From Rhodanobacter denitrificans (GTDB lineage: Bacteria; Pseudomonadota; Gammaproteobacteria; Xanthomonadales; Rhodanobacteraceae), in assembly GCF_000230695.2 (NCBI RefSeq), contig NC_020541.1:1550001-1614000 (forward strand): DNA of 64,000 nucleotides, given 5' to 3'. Under the pieces are notes generated by a model. The model worked only from the letters and a program-made list of their open reading frames with translations. It made no database searches and was not told the DNA's origin. The translations under genes and the position numbers were made by a program. Of this stretch, positions 34,720-44,440 are shown in pieces; the first letter of the stretch is position 1, and every line of letters begins with the position of its first letter.

Positions 34720-35702
34720 GCAGAACCGGCGCCTGCGCACCGTCGGCTGCGGCGAACGGATTGCCGGCATTTTCCGCGCAGACCCGCTTGCTGGTGGTGG
34801 CGCCGCATCCGGATGACGAGACCATCGCGACCGGGCTGCTGATCCAGCAGGTGCGGGCGGCCGGCGGCGCGGTGCGGATCCTGTTGCTGACCGAAGGCGA
34901 CAACAACCCGTGGCCGCAGCGCTGGCTGGAACGGCGTGTGCGTATCGACCGCGCCGACCGGCTGCGCTGGGGGCACCGTCGCCACGCGGAGATGCTGCAG
35001 GCGCTGGCGTGCCTGGGCATGCCGGCGTCGGCGTTGCAGTCGCTGGGCTGGCCGGATCTCGGCCTCACCGACCAACTGCTGCAGTCGTGCGGCGCCTCGG
35101 TATCGGCGCTGGTGGCGGCGATCGGCCAGTTCGGCCCCAGCCTGGTGGTGGCACCGGCGCTGGCCGACCGCCACCCCGATCACGCCGCGGCGCATGTGCT
35201 GACACGGCTGGCGCTGGCGGAACAGGCCGATCCGCCGCCATTGTTGAATTATCTGGTGCATGGTCGCGGCGGCGACGGCAAGGTTGTCGAGATCCACGGC
35301 ACGGCGCAGCAGTCGGCGGGCAAGCGCGCGGCGCTGGCCGCACATCGCAGCCAGATGGCGCTGAGCGGCAGGCGCCTGCTGCGCCTGGCCGCCCGCCCCG
35401 AGTGCCATGCCGGGTTGCCGACGCTGCTGCCCGCGTTGCCTTGGCAACCACCCCGCTGGCTGCGGCCGTGGCTGCGGCTCAGCGTGGTTGGTGCGGCCGG
35501 CGCGCGCAGCTGGCGCTGGCGTGATGCCCCGTTGCGGTGCGACCGCAGCGGCAGCTTCCGCCTGGCGGTGCCGGCGGGGATCGGCACGGGGCCGTGTTTC
35601 GTGCGCCTGGCGCTGACCGTGCGGTCGCCCTGGATTTTCGACCACTGGGGCTGGTGCGAACTGTCCGGCTGTGCCGATCCGGCTCTTGCGCAGGCGGTTT
35701 GA
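34716..35702 (+). CDS. PIG-L family deacetylase
   Basis: The 328-residue protein begins at a GTG overlapping the holB stop. Residues 15-220 form a PIG-L/LmbE deacetylase domain: the zinc motif VVAPHPDDETIATG, GDNNPWPQRW, RHAEMLQALACLG, PDLGLTD and the second histidine motif ADRHPDHAAAHVLT. The family removes N-acetyl groups from GlcNAc-type substrates. The C-terminal 100 residues are Arg/Trp-rich and not recognised. No sugar pathway genes are adjacent, so the substrate is unknown. Confidence 0.85.
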   Translation: MSRTGACAPSAAANGLPAFSAQTRLLVVAPHPDDETIATGLLIQQVRAAGGAVRILLLTEGDNNPWPQRWLERRVRIDRADRLRWGHRRHAEMLQALACLGMPASALQSLGWPDLGLTDQLLQSCGASVSALVAAIGQFGPSLVVAPALADRHPDHAAAHVLTRLALAEQADPPPLLNYLVHGRGGDGKVVEIHGTAQQSAGKRAALAAHRSQMALSGRRLLRLAARPECHAGLPTLLPALPWQPPRWLRPWLRLSVVGAAGARSWRWRDAPLRCDRSGSFRLAVPAGIGTGPCFVRLALTVRSPWIFDHWGWCELSGCADPALAQAV

Positions 35703-35852
35703 CCGGGCTAGTTTCGCGCCGGGGGGACTGGGTGCGGCACGGGCCGTCGCCGTGTTTCGTTCGGCAATCGCCCGAGCGCATCCACACTGATCGACGACTC
35801 GTCCGAATCAAGGCAGCAGCGGCTGAATCCGCCTATCTGGCTGGCCACGGGA

Positions 35853-38720
35853 ATGCATACACCGGATCAGAACGCGATGCAGATCGACGCCGTCGCGATG
35901 GCCACGCCCAGCGAGAGCTTCTACGCCGCGCTGTCCGAGATCGGCCAGTTGCTGATGCGCTCGCTGGAGCCGCCGATGCTGTACGAGGCGGTGATCGAGG
36001 TACTCGAACGGCGAATCGGTGCGCGGCTGGTGATGGTCGGCGAACTGCAGGGCGGCCAGTGGCGACGCATCGCGCCGGCGCGGACGGCGCCGGGCGTGGC
36101 CGACGTCTACCCCGAGCGCCTGCCGTTCGCGCTGGCACGGCCGGCGTTCTGGCGGGGCGAGCCGCAGCTGGAGTCGGACGTCCGCCAGCTCGAGGGCCTG
36201 GAGGCGCTGCGTCCGGCCTATGTGCGCCATGGTGTACGCGCCGTGGCGGCCGTACCGGTGCTGAAATTCGGCGAGGTCTGCGCGGCGCTGGTGATAAGAG
36301 CCGGGGACGCCGATTTTTTCTCGGCGCCGATGATCGAGCTGCTGCGGCAGGCAGCGGCGAGCATCGGGCTGGGGCTGGAGGCCTGCGAGCAGCGCGCGCG
36401 GTTGCTGCAGTCGGTGCGGGACGAGGCGCGCCAGCGCCGCGTGCTGCGGCTGTTCAGCGAGATGGTCAAGCTGGTTACGCACAGCGCGGACGAGCCGTCG
36501 CTGCTGGCGGGTGCCTGCCGTGTGGCGCGAGGCATCGGCGGCTACCGTACGGCCTGGATCGGCCTGTGCGAGGAGGGCGATCCGGCGGCCTTGCGCGTAC
36601 GGGCACAGGAAGGCCTGGCAGATGATGTGACGGGTGCCCGTTTCGTCCCGGCCGAGCATGCGCACGCCGGCGATGCCGTGGCGCGTGCGCTGTCCACCGG
36701 CGAGGCGCAGGTCGGCCACGCGGCGGGAGCGGACCGGCCGGAGTGGGCGCCCGGGGAGGGACCCTCCGGCATGCGCACGCTGCTGGCGTTGCCGCTGCGG
36801 ACGGGCGGAGCGGTGGTGGGCTGCTTCGTCATCGGCGCGGACGAGGTCGATGCCTTCGGCGCGATCGAGATCCGGGTCTTTGCGGAGATGGCGGTCGAGC
36901 TGGGGCTGGGCATCCAGATGCAGAACGCCCAGGCGGCCCGGCTGGCGGCAGAGCGGGATCTGCGCTTCGGCCTGCAGTACTTCCGCACCATCCTGTCCCG
37001 ACAGCACGCCGGCATCGTGGTGATGTCCGAAGGCCGTCGGGTGAGCTTTGCCAACGAGGCGTTCTGCACGCTGTTCGGTCTGGCCGAGACGCCGGCGGAA
37101 CTGGAAGGCCTGCCGGCGGAAGCGTTCTACGAGCGCCTGCGGCAGGCCTGCGCCGACCCCGAGCGCGAGTGGCGCCGGATCCAGGAGATCCTGGCCCGGG
37201 ACGAGCCGGTCGAGGGCGACGAGGTGGTGATGAAGGACGGACGCACCTTCCTGCGCGATTTCACCCCGATCCGAATCGATGGTGTGCTGCAGGGGCGGCT
37301 GTGGCACCAGCGCGACGTCACCGGGCAGAAGATGCACGAGGCGCGGGTCGAGCGGCTGGCCTTCTACGACGTGGTCACCGGCCTGCCGAACCGGCGGCTG
37401 CTGTTCGATCTGCTGGAGCAGGCGCGCGCGCGGGCCACGGAGCAGGGCGCGCTGCTGGCGGTCGGCGTGCTCGATCTGGACCGCTTCAAGAGCGTCAACG
37501 ACACGATCGGCCACGGCGGCGGCGACTGCGTGCTGGCGGAAGCCTCGGCGCGGATTCTGGGCATGCTGCGCGAGGCCGACGTGCTGGCCCGTTTCGGCGG
37601 CGACGAATTCGCGCTGGTGATCGCCGGCCTGGACAGCCGCGAACAGCTCGACGTGATCAGTCGCTGCATCCTGCAGGCGCTGCGGGCGCCGTTCAACCTG
37701 ATGGGCGAGCAACTGTACCTGTCCGCCAGCGTGGGCTGGACGCTGTTCCCGCTGGACGCGTCGGATGCGGAGGGCCTGGTGCGGCACGCGGACCTGGCGA
37801 TGTACGCGGCGAAGGAAGAGGGCAAGGACCGCGGTTCGCTCTACGAGCCAGCGATGGAGCTGGAGCAACTGCGACTGCAGGCGATGCGCGAGCGGATCGC
37901 CCAGGCCTTGCAGCGGTCGCACCTGCAACTGCTGTTTCAGCCGATCGTGTACATCGACGGTTTGCCGGGGTTGCACGGCGTGGCCGGGATGGAGGCGCTG
38001 CTGCGCCTGGGTGACACCGACGAACTGATCGAACCGGCAAAGTTCATGCATGTGCTGGACGATCCGCAGCTGGCCCGGCCGATCGGCCGCTACGTGCTGG
38101 ACGAGGCGCTGCGCTGCTGCCAGTCGTGGATGCGTGCGGGCATCTCGATCCCGGTCTCGATCAACATCAGCACTCGCCACCTGCTGCACCCGGCGTTCTT
38201 CATCGACATCGACGCGGTGCTGGAGAATTACCCGGGCGTGATGGACGTCGGTTTCGGCATCGAGGTGACCGAAACCGGCCCGTCGATGGATCATGCGCGC
38301 GCCAAGGTCGTCATCGAGGAGTGCCGCCGGCGCGGCATCCGTGTCGGCCTGGACGATTTCGGCACCGGCAGCGCCTCGCTGAGCCACATCCAGAAGCTCG
38401 ACATCGAGCACATCAAGCTCGACCAGAGTTTCGTGCGCGACATCCTCGACGACGAGCGCAACATGGCGATCGCGGCCGGGGTGATCACCACCGCGCGCAT
38501 GCTGGCCAAGACGGTGATCGCCGAGGGCGTCGAGACGGCGGAGCAGGGCGACCTGCTGGCTTCGCTGGGCTGCCATCAGTTGCAGGGTTTCTCGATCTCC
38601 CGGCCGATGCCGGCCGAGGCGGTGCCGGCGTGGGTCGCCGGCTGGGTGCCGCCGGCATCGTGGGGCAGCCTGGTCAGCGAGCGCCAGTCGCTGCTGGCCA
38701 GTCAGACGGACGGGGCCTGA
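35853..38720 (+). CDS. GAF-GAF-PAS-GGDEF-EAL cyclic di-GMP protein
   Basis: This 955-residue protein has two GAF-like sensor domains (about 25-180 and 200-365), a PAS domain (385-500), GGDEF (510-665) and EAL (690-935). The cyclase motif GGDEF (582-586) is intact and preceded by an RxxD inhibitory site (READ). The EAL domain has EAL at 714-716 and the metal/substrate residues in INISTRH, IEVTET, LDDFGTGSASLS, IKLDQSFV and IAEGVETAEQ, so both synthesis and hydrolysis are possible. No membrane segment is seen. A second ATG at 35877 is a possible start. It lies directly before pilZ, suggesting a FimX-like role in type IV pilus control. Confidence 0.88.
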   Translation: MHTPDQNAMQIDAVAMATPSESFYAALSEIGQLLMRSLEPPMLYEAVIEVLERRIGARLVMVGELQGGQWRRIAPARTAPGVADVYPERLPFALARPAFWRGEPQLESDVRQLEGLEALRPAYVRHGVRAVAAVPVLKFGEVCAALVIRAGDADFFSAPMIELLRQAAASIGLGLEACEQRARLLQSVRDEARQRRVLRLFSEMVKLVTHSADEPSLLAGACRVARGIGGYRTAWIGLCEEGDPAALRVRAQEGLADDVTGARFVPAEHAHAGDAVARALSTGEAQVGHAAGADRPEWAPGEGPSGMRTLLALPLRTGGAVVGCFVIGADEVDAFGAIEIRVFAEMAVELGLGIQMQNAQAARLAAERDLRFGLQYFRTILSRQHAGIVVMSEGRRVSFANEAFCTLFGLAETPAELEGLPAEAFYERLRQACADPEREWRRIQEILARDEPVEGDEVVMKDGRTFLRDFTPIRIDGVLQGRLWHQRDVTGQKMHEARVERLAFYDVVTGLPNRRLLFDLLEQARARATEQGALLAVGVLDLDRFKSVNDTIGHGGGDCVLAEASARILGMLREADVLARFGGDEFALVIAGLDSREQLDVISRCILQALRAPFNLMGEQLYLSASVGWTLFPLDASDAEGLVRHADLAMYAAKEEGKDRGSLYEPAMELEQLRLQAMRERIAQALQRSHLQLLFQPIVYIDGLPGLHGVAGMEALLRLGDTDELIEPAKFMHVLDDPQLARPIGRYVLDEALRCCQSWMRAGISIPVSINISTRHLLHPAFFIDIDAVLENYPGVMDVGFGIEVTETGPSMDHARAKVVIEECRRRGIRVGLDDFGTGSASLSHIQKLDIEHIKLDQSFVRDILDDERNMAIAAGVITTARMLAKTVIAEGVETAEQGDLLASLGCHQLQGFSISRPMPAEAVPAWVAGWVPPASWGSLVSERQSLLASQTDGA

Positions 38721-38838
38721 ACGTGTTGCGCGTCATGGCTGCAGCAGGGCGGATGCCGCAGCAGTGGTGCGGGCGGATCACAACATCTAAGATCCGGCTC
38801 ATCGATCGGGCGATCTGCACGTCCGGCAGGAGCCAAGC

Positions 38839-39192
38839 ATGAAACCCATGACGGCCCGGCAGGGCATCATCTCGCTGAAAATCAAGGATGCGGCCTCGCT
38901 GTACAACGCCTACATGCCGTTCCTCAAGCATGGCGGGCTGTTTGCGGCGACGTCGCAGTCCTATGCGCTGGGCGACGAGGTCGTGCTGTTGGTGACGCTG
39001 GCCGAGGAGACCGAGCGCCTGTCGGTGGTCGGCAAGGTGGTCTGGATCAGTCCGCTTGGGGCACAGGGCAACCGCACCGCCGGCATCGGCATCCATTTCA
39101 ACGAGTCGGGCGATGCCGAGGCGGCCCGCAGCCGGATCGAGAACATCCTCGCCGGTACGCTCAACTCCGAGCGCCCCACCCACACCATGTGA
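38839..39192 (+). CDS. pilZ: Type IV pilus assembly protein PilZ
   Basis: The 117-residue protein closely resembles Xanthomonas PilZ: ARQGIISLKIKD, YNAYMPFLKHGGLF, ALGDEVVLLVTL, VGKVVWISPLGAQGNR, AGIGIHFNE and the C-terminal PTHTM. This PilZ class lacks the RxxxR and (D/N)xSxxG motifs and does not bind cyclic di-GMP; in Xanthomonas citri it bridges FimX and the PilB ATPase. AGGAG lies 7 bases before the ATG. Its neighbour encodes a GGDEF-EAL protein, which may be its partner. Confidence 0.93.
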   Translation: MKPMTARQGIISLKIKDAASLYNAYMPFLKHGGLFAATSQSYALGDEVVLLVTLAEETERLSVVGKVVWISPLGAQGNRTAGIGIHFNESGDAEAARSRIENILAGTLNSERPTHTM

Positions 39193-39255
39193 TGCGGTGT
39201 CACGCAGGCATCACCCGATCGCGGCGTTAATTCGCACCCGAGCGGTGGTCAAGGC

Positions 39256-39283
39256 TTGTTGTGCTCCTGCGCACTGATACAAT
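39256..39283 (+). promoter_or_regulatory. Candidate promoter of the nuo operon
   Basis: TTGTTG (39256-39261) and TACAAT (39278-39283) are separated by 16 bases. The predicted start leaves a leader of about 170 nt before nuoA. The 269-bp pilZ-nuoA gap has no other clear signal and no convincing ORF. Confidence 0.5.
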
Positions 39284-39461
39284 GGCGAGATTCGCGAATT
39301 CACCTCGCGAAACGTCGGACGCGCGCGGCTACCTGGCCTGCGGGCGGGGTTTGCAGCCCATGGCCATGCCGGCCTGCCGAATCGAAATCGCCGGACCGCG
39401 GGTTGCCCATCCCGATTCCCACGGTCACTGATGCGCCATTGGCGCGGAGGTAGGTTGCATC

Positions 39462-39818
39462 ATGCTTGCCGAATACTGGCCCGTCCTGTTGTTCATCGGC
39501 GTCGCTGCCGGGCTTGGCCTGGTGCTGCTGGCCATCGGCCTGCTGGCCGGTCCGCGCCGCCCCGAGGCCGAGAAGCTCTCGCCCTACGAGTGCGGCTTCG
39601 AGGCGTTCGAGGACGCCCGCATGCGCTTCGACGTGCGTTATTACCTGCTCGCCATCCTGTTCATCATCTTCGATCTGGAAATCGCCTTCCTGTTTCCGTG
39701 GGCCGTGGTGTTCCAGCAGATCGGCATGGTTGCGCTGATCGAGATGGCGCTGTTCCTGCTGCTGCTGGTCGTCGGTTTCGCCTACGTGTGGAAGAAGGGA
39801 GCACTCGAATGGGAGTGA
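39462..39818 (+). CDS. nuoA: NADH-quinone oxidoreductase subunit A
   Basis: NuoA (118 residues) is a three-helix membrane subunit of complex I at the junction with the peripheral arm. The conserved loop [20 protein letters not shown] between helices 1 and 2 is diagnostic, followed by [16 protein letters not shown] sequence ([15 protein letters not shown]). AGGTAGG precedes the ATG. It is the first gene of the complete nuoA-N operon and overlaps nuoB by 10 bases. Confidence 0.96.
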   Translation: MLAEYWPVLLFIGVAAGLGLVLLAIGLLAGPRRPEAEKLSPYECGFEAFEDARMRFDVRYYLLAILFIIFDLEIAFLFPWAVVFQQIGMVALIEMALFLLLLVVGFAYVWKKGALEWE

Positions 39819-40366
39819 TGGATTCCGTCAGCCGGGTGATGCACAACCCGGAACCGCTGAACCTGGTCGACGACATCCTGCGGCCAGCCGGCGACAACCC
39901 GGTCGTGCAACGCGGTTTCGCCACCACCAGCATCGACGCGCTGATGAACTGGGCACGCACCGGCTCGATGTGGCCGATGACCTTCGGCCTGGCCTGCTGC
40001 GCGGTGGAGATGATGCACGCCGGCATGTCGCGGCTGGACCTGGACCGCTACGGCGTGATCTTCCGACCCAGCCCGCGCCAGTCCGACGTGATGATCGTGG
40101 CCGGTACCCTGGTCAACAAGATGGCCCCGGCGCTGCGCAAGGTCTACGACCAGATGCCCGAGCCGAAATGGGTGATCTCGATGGGCAGCTGCGCCAACGG
40201 CGGCGGCTACTACCACTATTCCTACTCGGTGGTGCGCGGCTGCGACCGCATTGTGCCGGTGGACATCTACGTGCCGGGCTGCCCGCCCACGGCCGAAGCG
40301 CTGATCCACGGCATCCTGCAGTTGCAGAAGAAGATTCGCCGCACCAGCACCATCGCGCGCTCTTAA
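39809..40366 (+). CDS. nuoB: NADH-quinone oxidoreductase subunit B
   Basis: NuoB (185 residues) carries the terminal 4Fe-4S cluster N2. The ligands are visible in [25 protein letters not shown] and [12 protein letters not shown]. The ATG at 39809 (MGVMDSV) gives a 10-base overlap with nuoA; an alternative ATG at 39818 would overlap by one base. Confidence 0.96.
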   Translation: MGVMDSVSRVMHNPEPLNLVDDILRPAGDNPVVQRGFATTSIDALMNWARTGSMWPMTFGLACCAVEMMHAGMSRLDLDRYGVIFRPSPRQSDVMIVAGTLVNKMAPALRKVYDQMPEPKWVISMGSCANGGGYYHYSYSVVRGCDRIVPVDIYVPGCPPTAEALIHGILQLQKKIRRTSTIARS

Positions 40367-40391
40367 TGGCACGTTTCTGAAGGCGCAGTCC

Positions 40392-41120
40392 ATGACCGAC
40401 ACTCCAAAGACCTCGCTGGCCGGGCAGCTCGCCGCGCGATTCGGCGACACGCTGGCCATCAGCACCGTGCGCAACGAGACCATCGCCGAACTGGCTGCCG
40501 CCGACCTGCTCGCCGTGGCCGCCGCGCTGCGCGACGAGCCGGCGTTCCGCTTCAGCGAACTGATCGACCTGTGCGGCATCGACTATCTCGGCTACGGCCA
40601 GGTGGAGTGGGATACCGAGACCGTCACTGGCACCGGTTTCTCGCGCGGCGTGGAAGGCCAGGCACAGGGGCGCTTCGACTGGGCCGGGCGCCCGCGCGGC
40701 GAGAGCCCGCCGCGCCGCTTCGCGGCGGTGATCCAGCTGCTGTCGATCGAGCACAACCGCCGCCTGCGCCTGCGCGTGTTCTGCGCGGACGACAGCCTGC
40801 CGCTGGTGCCGTCGCTGACCGCGGTGTGGCCGGGCGTGAACTGGTTCGAGCGCGAGGCGTTCGACCTGTACGGCATCATCTTCGACGGGCACCCCGATCT
40901 GCGCCGCATCCTCACCGACTACGGCTTCGTCGGCCACCCGTTCCGCAAGGACTTCCCGCTGATCGGCAACGTCGAGGTGCGCTACGACCCCGAGCAGAAG
41001 CGGGTGATCTACGAGCCGGTGTCGATCGAGCCGCGCGTGCTGGTGCCGCGCACCATCCGCGACGACGCCGACCTGATGCAGGCCAAGGCCGAAGCCGCCG
41101 ACCACTGGCGGGAGAACTAG
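40392..41120 (+). CDS. nuoC: NADH-quinone oxidoreductase subunit C
   Basis: NuoC (242 residues) is a hydrophilic subunit of the Q module, separate from NuoD as in most proteobacteria except the enteric NuoCD fusion. The 30-kDa signature is [19 protein letters not shown] with [20 protein letters not shown]. An insertion around residues 85-105 ([16 protein letters not shown]) precedes [11 protein letters not shown]. The stop at 41120 abuts a 162-bp palindromic element. Confidence 0.95.
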   Translation: MTDTPKTSLAGQLAARFGDTLAISTVRNETIAELAAADLLAVAAALRDEPAFRFSELIDLCGIDYLGYGQVEWDTETVTGTGFSRGVEGQAQGRFDWAGRPRGESPPRRFAAVIQLLSIEHNRRLRLRVFCADDSLPLVPSLTAVWPGVNWFEREAFDLYGIIFDGHPDLRRILTDYGFVGHPFRKDFPLIGNVEVRYDPEQKRVIYEPVSIEPRVLVPRTIRDDADLMQAKAEAADHWREN

Positions 41121-41282
41121 CATGTCTCGACTGACGAATTTACAGCGAGCCTCGCGGCGGCTTTGCGTGCCATGCGTCGTTGCTCGTCGGCGCCATAGTG
41201 ACCACTATGGCTTCTCCTCGCGCCTAGCTTGGCGCGCAAATCCACTCGCGATTTCTCGCTGAAATCCGTCAGGCGAGACATG
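41121..41282. repeat. 162-bp palindromic element between nuoC and nuoD
   Basis: The element is one long imperfect inverted repeat. Arms 41121-41200 and 41203-41282 align over about 80 bases with roughly 70-75% identity. They are best at the tips (41121-41149 against 41255-41282) and at the perfect core GCCATAGTG/CACTATGGC (41192-41200, 41203-41211) around a 2-base loop. It starts at the first base after the nuoC stop and ends at the ATG at 41280-41282. The nuoD ribosome binding site (41271-41278) lies in the right arm. It codes for nothing recognisable and looks like a REP/MITE-type element. Confidence 0.8.
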
Positions 41283-41285
41283 ACC

Positions 41286-42539
41286 ATGCAAGAAATCCGC
41301 AACTACACGATGAACTTCGGCCCGCAGCATCCGGCTGCGCACGGCGTGCTGCGCCTGATCATGGAGATGGACGGCGAGACCATCGTGCGCGCCGATCCGC
41401 ACGTGGGCCTGCTCCATCGCGGCACCGAGAAGCTGGCCGAGTCCAAGCCGTTCAACCAGTCGATCGGCTACATGGACCGGCTCGACTACGTGTCGATGAT
41501 GTGCAACGAGCACGCCTACGTGCGCGCGATCGAGACCCTGCTGGGGGTCGAGGCGCCGGAGCGGGCGCAGTACATCCGCACCATGTTCGACGAGATCACC
41601 CGCATCCTGAACCACTTGATGTGGATCGGCTCGAACGCGCTCGACCTGGGCGCGATGGCAGTGATCCTGTACGCGTTCCGCGAGCGCGAGGAACTGATGG
41701 ACGTCTACGAGGCGGTGTCGGGCGCGCGCATGCACGCCACGTACTACCGTCCGGGCGGCGTCTACCGCGACCTGCCGGACCAGATGTCGAAGTACCGCGA
41801 GTCGCCGTGGCACAAGGGCAGCGACCTGAAGCGCATCAACAGTTGGCGCGAAGGCTCGATGCTCGATTTCCTCGACGCCTTCACCGCCGATTTCCCGTCG
41901 AAGGTGGATGAGTACGAGGAGCTGCTCACCACCAACCGCATCTGGAAGCAGCGCACCGTCGGCATCGGCGTGGTCAGCCCGGAGCTGGCCCAGCAGTGGG
42001 GCATGACCGGCGCGATGCTGCGCGGCTCGGGCGTCGAGTGGGACCTGCGCAAGAAGCAGCCGTACGCGAAGTACGCCGAGATGGATTTCGACATCCCGGT
42101 CGGCGTCAACGGCGACTGCTACGACCGCTACCTGGTGCGCGTGGAAGAGATGCGCCAGTCCAACCGCATCATCCGGCAGTGCGTGGAGTGGCTGCGCGCC
42201 AACCCCGGCCCGGTGATGGTGAAGAACTTCAAGGTGGCGCCGCCGTCGCGGGTCGAGATGAAGCAGGACATGGAAGCGCTCATCCACCACTTCAAGCTGT
42301 TCACCGAAGGCTATTGCGTGCCGGCTGGCGAAACCTACTGCGCGGTCGAGGCGCCCAAGGGCGAGTTCGGCTGCTACCTGGTTTCCGACGGCGCCAACAA
42401 GCCGTTCCGCGTGCACCTGCGCGCCCCGGGCTTCGCCCATCTGTCATCCATGGATACCATCGTGCGCGGCCACATGCTCGCCGACGTGGTGGCCATGATC
42501 GGTACCTACGACCTCGTGTTCGGCGAAGTGGACCGCTGA
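41286..42539 (+). CDS. nuoD: NADH-quinone oxidoreductase subunit D
   Basis: NuoD (417 residues) forms the quinone site with NuoB. Hallmarks are [60 protein letters not shown] and the C-terminal [25 protein letters not shown], which I list in parts of one conserved block. The ATG at 41286 is 8 bases from AGGCGAGA (41271-41278); an ATG at 41280 is also possible. The ribosome binding site is inside the palindrome that separates it from nuoC. Confidence 0.95.
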   Translation: MQEIRNYTMNFGPQHPAAHGVLRLIMEMDGETIVRADPHVGLLHRGTEKLAESKPFNQSIGYMDRLDYVSMMCNEHAYVRAIETLLGVEAPERAQYIRTMFDEITRILNHLMWIGSNALDLGAMAVILYAFREREELMDVYEAVSGARMHATYYRPGGVYRDLPDQMSKYRESPWHKGSDLKRINSWREGSMLDFLDAFTADFPSKVDEYEELLTTNRIWKQRTVGIGVVSPELAQQWGMTGAMLRGSGVEWDLRKKQPYAKYAEMDFDIPVGVNGDCYDRYLVRVEEMRQSNRIIRQCVEWLRANPGPVMVKNFKVAPPSRVEMKQDMEALIHHFKLFTEGYCVPAGETYCAVEAPKGEFGCYLVSDGANKPFRVHLRAPGFAHLSSMDTIVRGHMLADVVAMIGTYDLVFGEVDR

Positions 42540-42560
42540 GCCGGCACGACGGAGAAACGC

Positions 42561-43129
42561 ATGAAAGCCACCGGACATTACGAGCAGGTCAGGAACGTCG
42601 ATCCTCTCGTCGTACTTACCGAGCACACCCGCCAGCACATCGACCACTGGGTGGCCAAGTTTCCGCCCGACCGCAAGCGTTCGGCGCTGATCCAGGCGCT
42701 GTTCGGTGCACAGGAGCAGAACAAGGGCTTCCTCACCGACGAGCTGATCGCCGCGGTCGCGAAGTACCTCGAGCTGCCGGCGATCTGGGCCTACGAGGTG
42801 GCCAGCTTCTACTCGATGCTGGAAACCAAGCCGGTCGCCCGCAACAACGTGGCGATCTGCACCAACATCTCCTGCTGGCTCAACGGCGCCGATGGCCTGG
42901 TACAGCACTGCGAGAAGAAGCTGGGCATCAAGCTGGGCGAGAGCACGCCGGACGGCCGCGTCTACCTGAAGAAGGAAGAAGAGTGCATCGCGGCCTGCGT
43001 CTACGCGCCGGCGATGACGGTGAATGGCCATTATCACGAACATCTGACCATCGAGAAGCTCGACGAGATCCTCGATGGCCTGAGCCTGGATGGCCCGGAC
43101 CACGCCCATAATGCCGAGGGGAAGCACTG

Positions 43130-43130
<1 letters not shown>
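42561..43130 (+). CDS. nuoE: NADH-quinone oxidoreductase subunit E
   Basis: NuoE (189 residues) is the 24-kDa thioredoxin-like subunit with a 2Fe-2S cluster (N1a). Ligands are in ICTNISCWL and EECIAACVYAP. The N-terminal helical part shows RKRSALIQALFGAQEQNKG. It overlaps nuoF by one base (TGATG). It belongs to the NADH dehydrogenase module with NuoF and NuoG. Confidence 0.95.

Positions 43131-44436
<1,306 letters not shown>

Positions 44437-44440
<4 letters not shown>

Noticed and set aside
41117..41302. Small minus-strand ORF across the nuoC-nuoD junction
   Set aside because: It lies almost entirely inside the palindrome and has no family resemblance or ribosome binding site.
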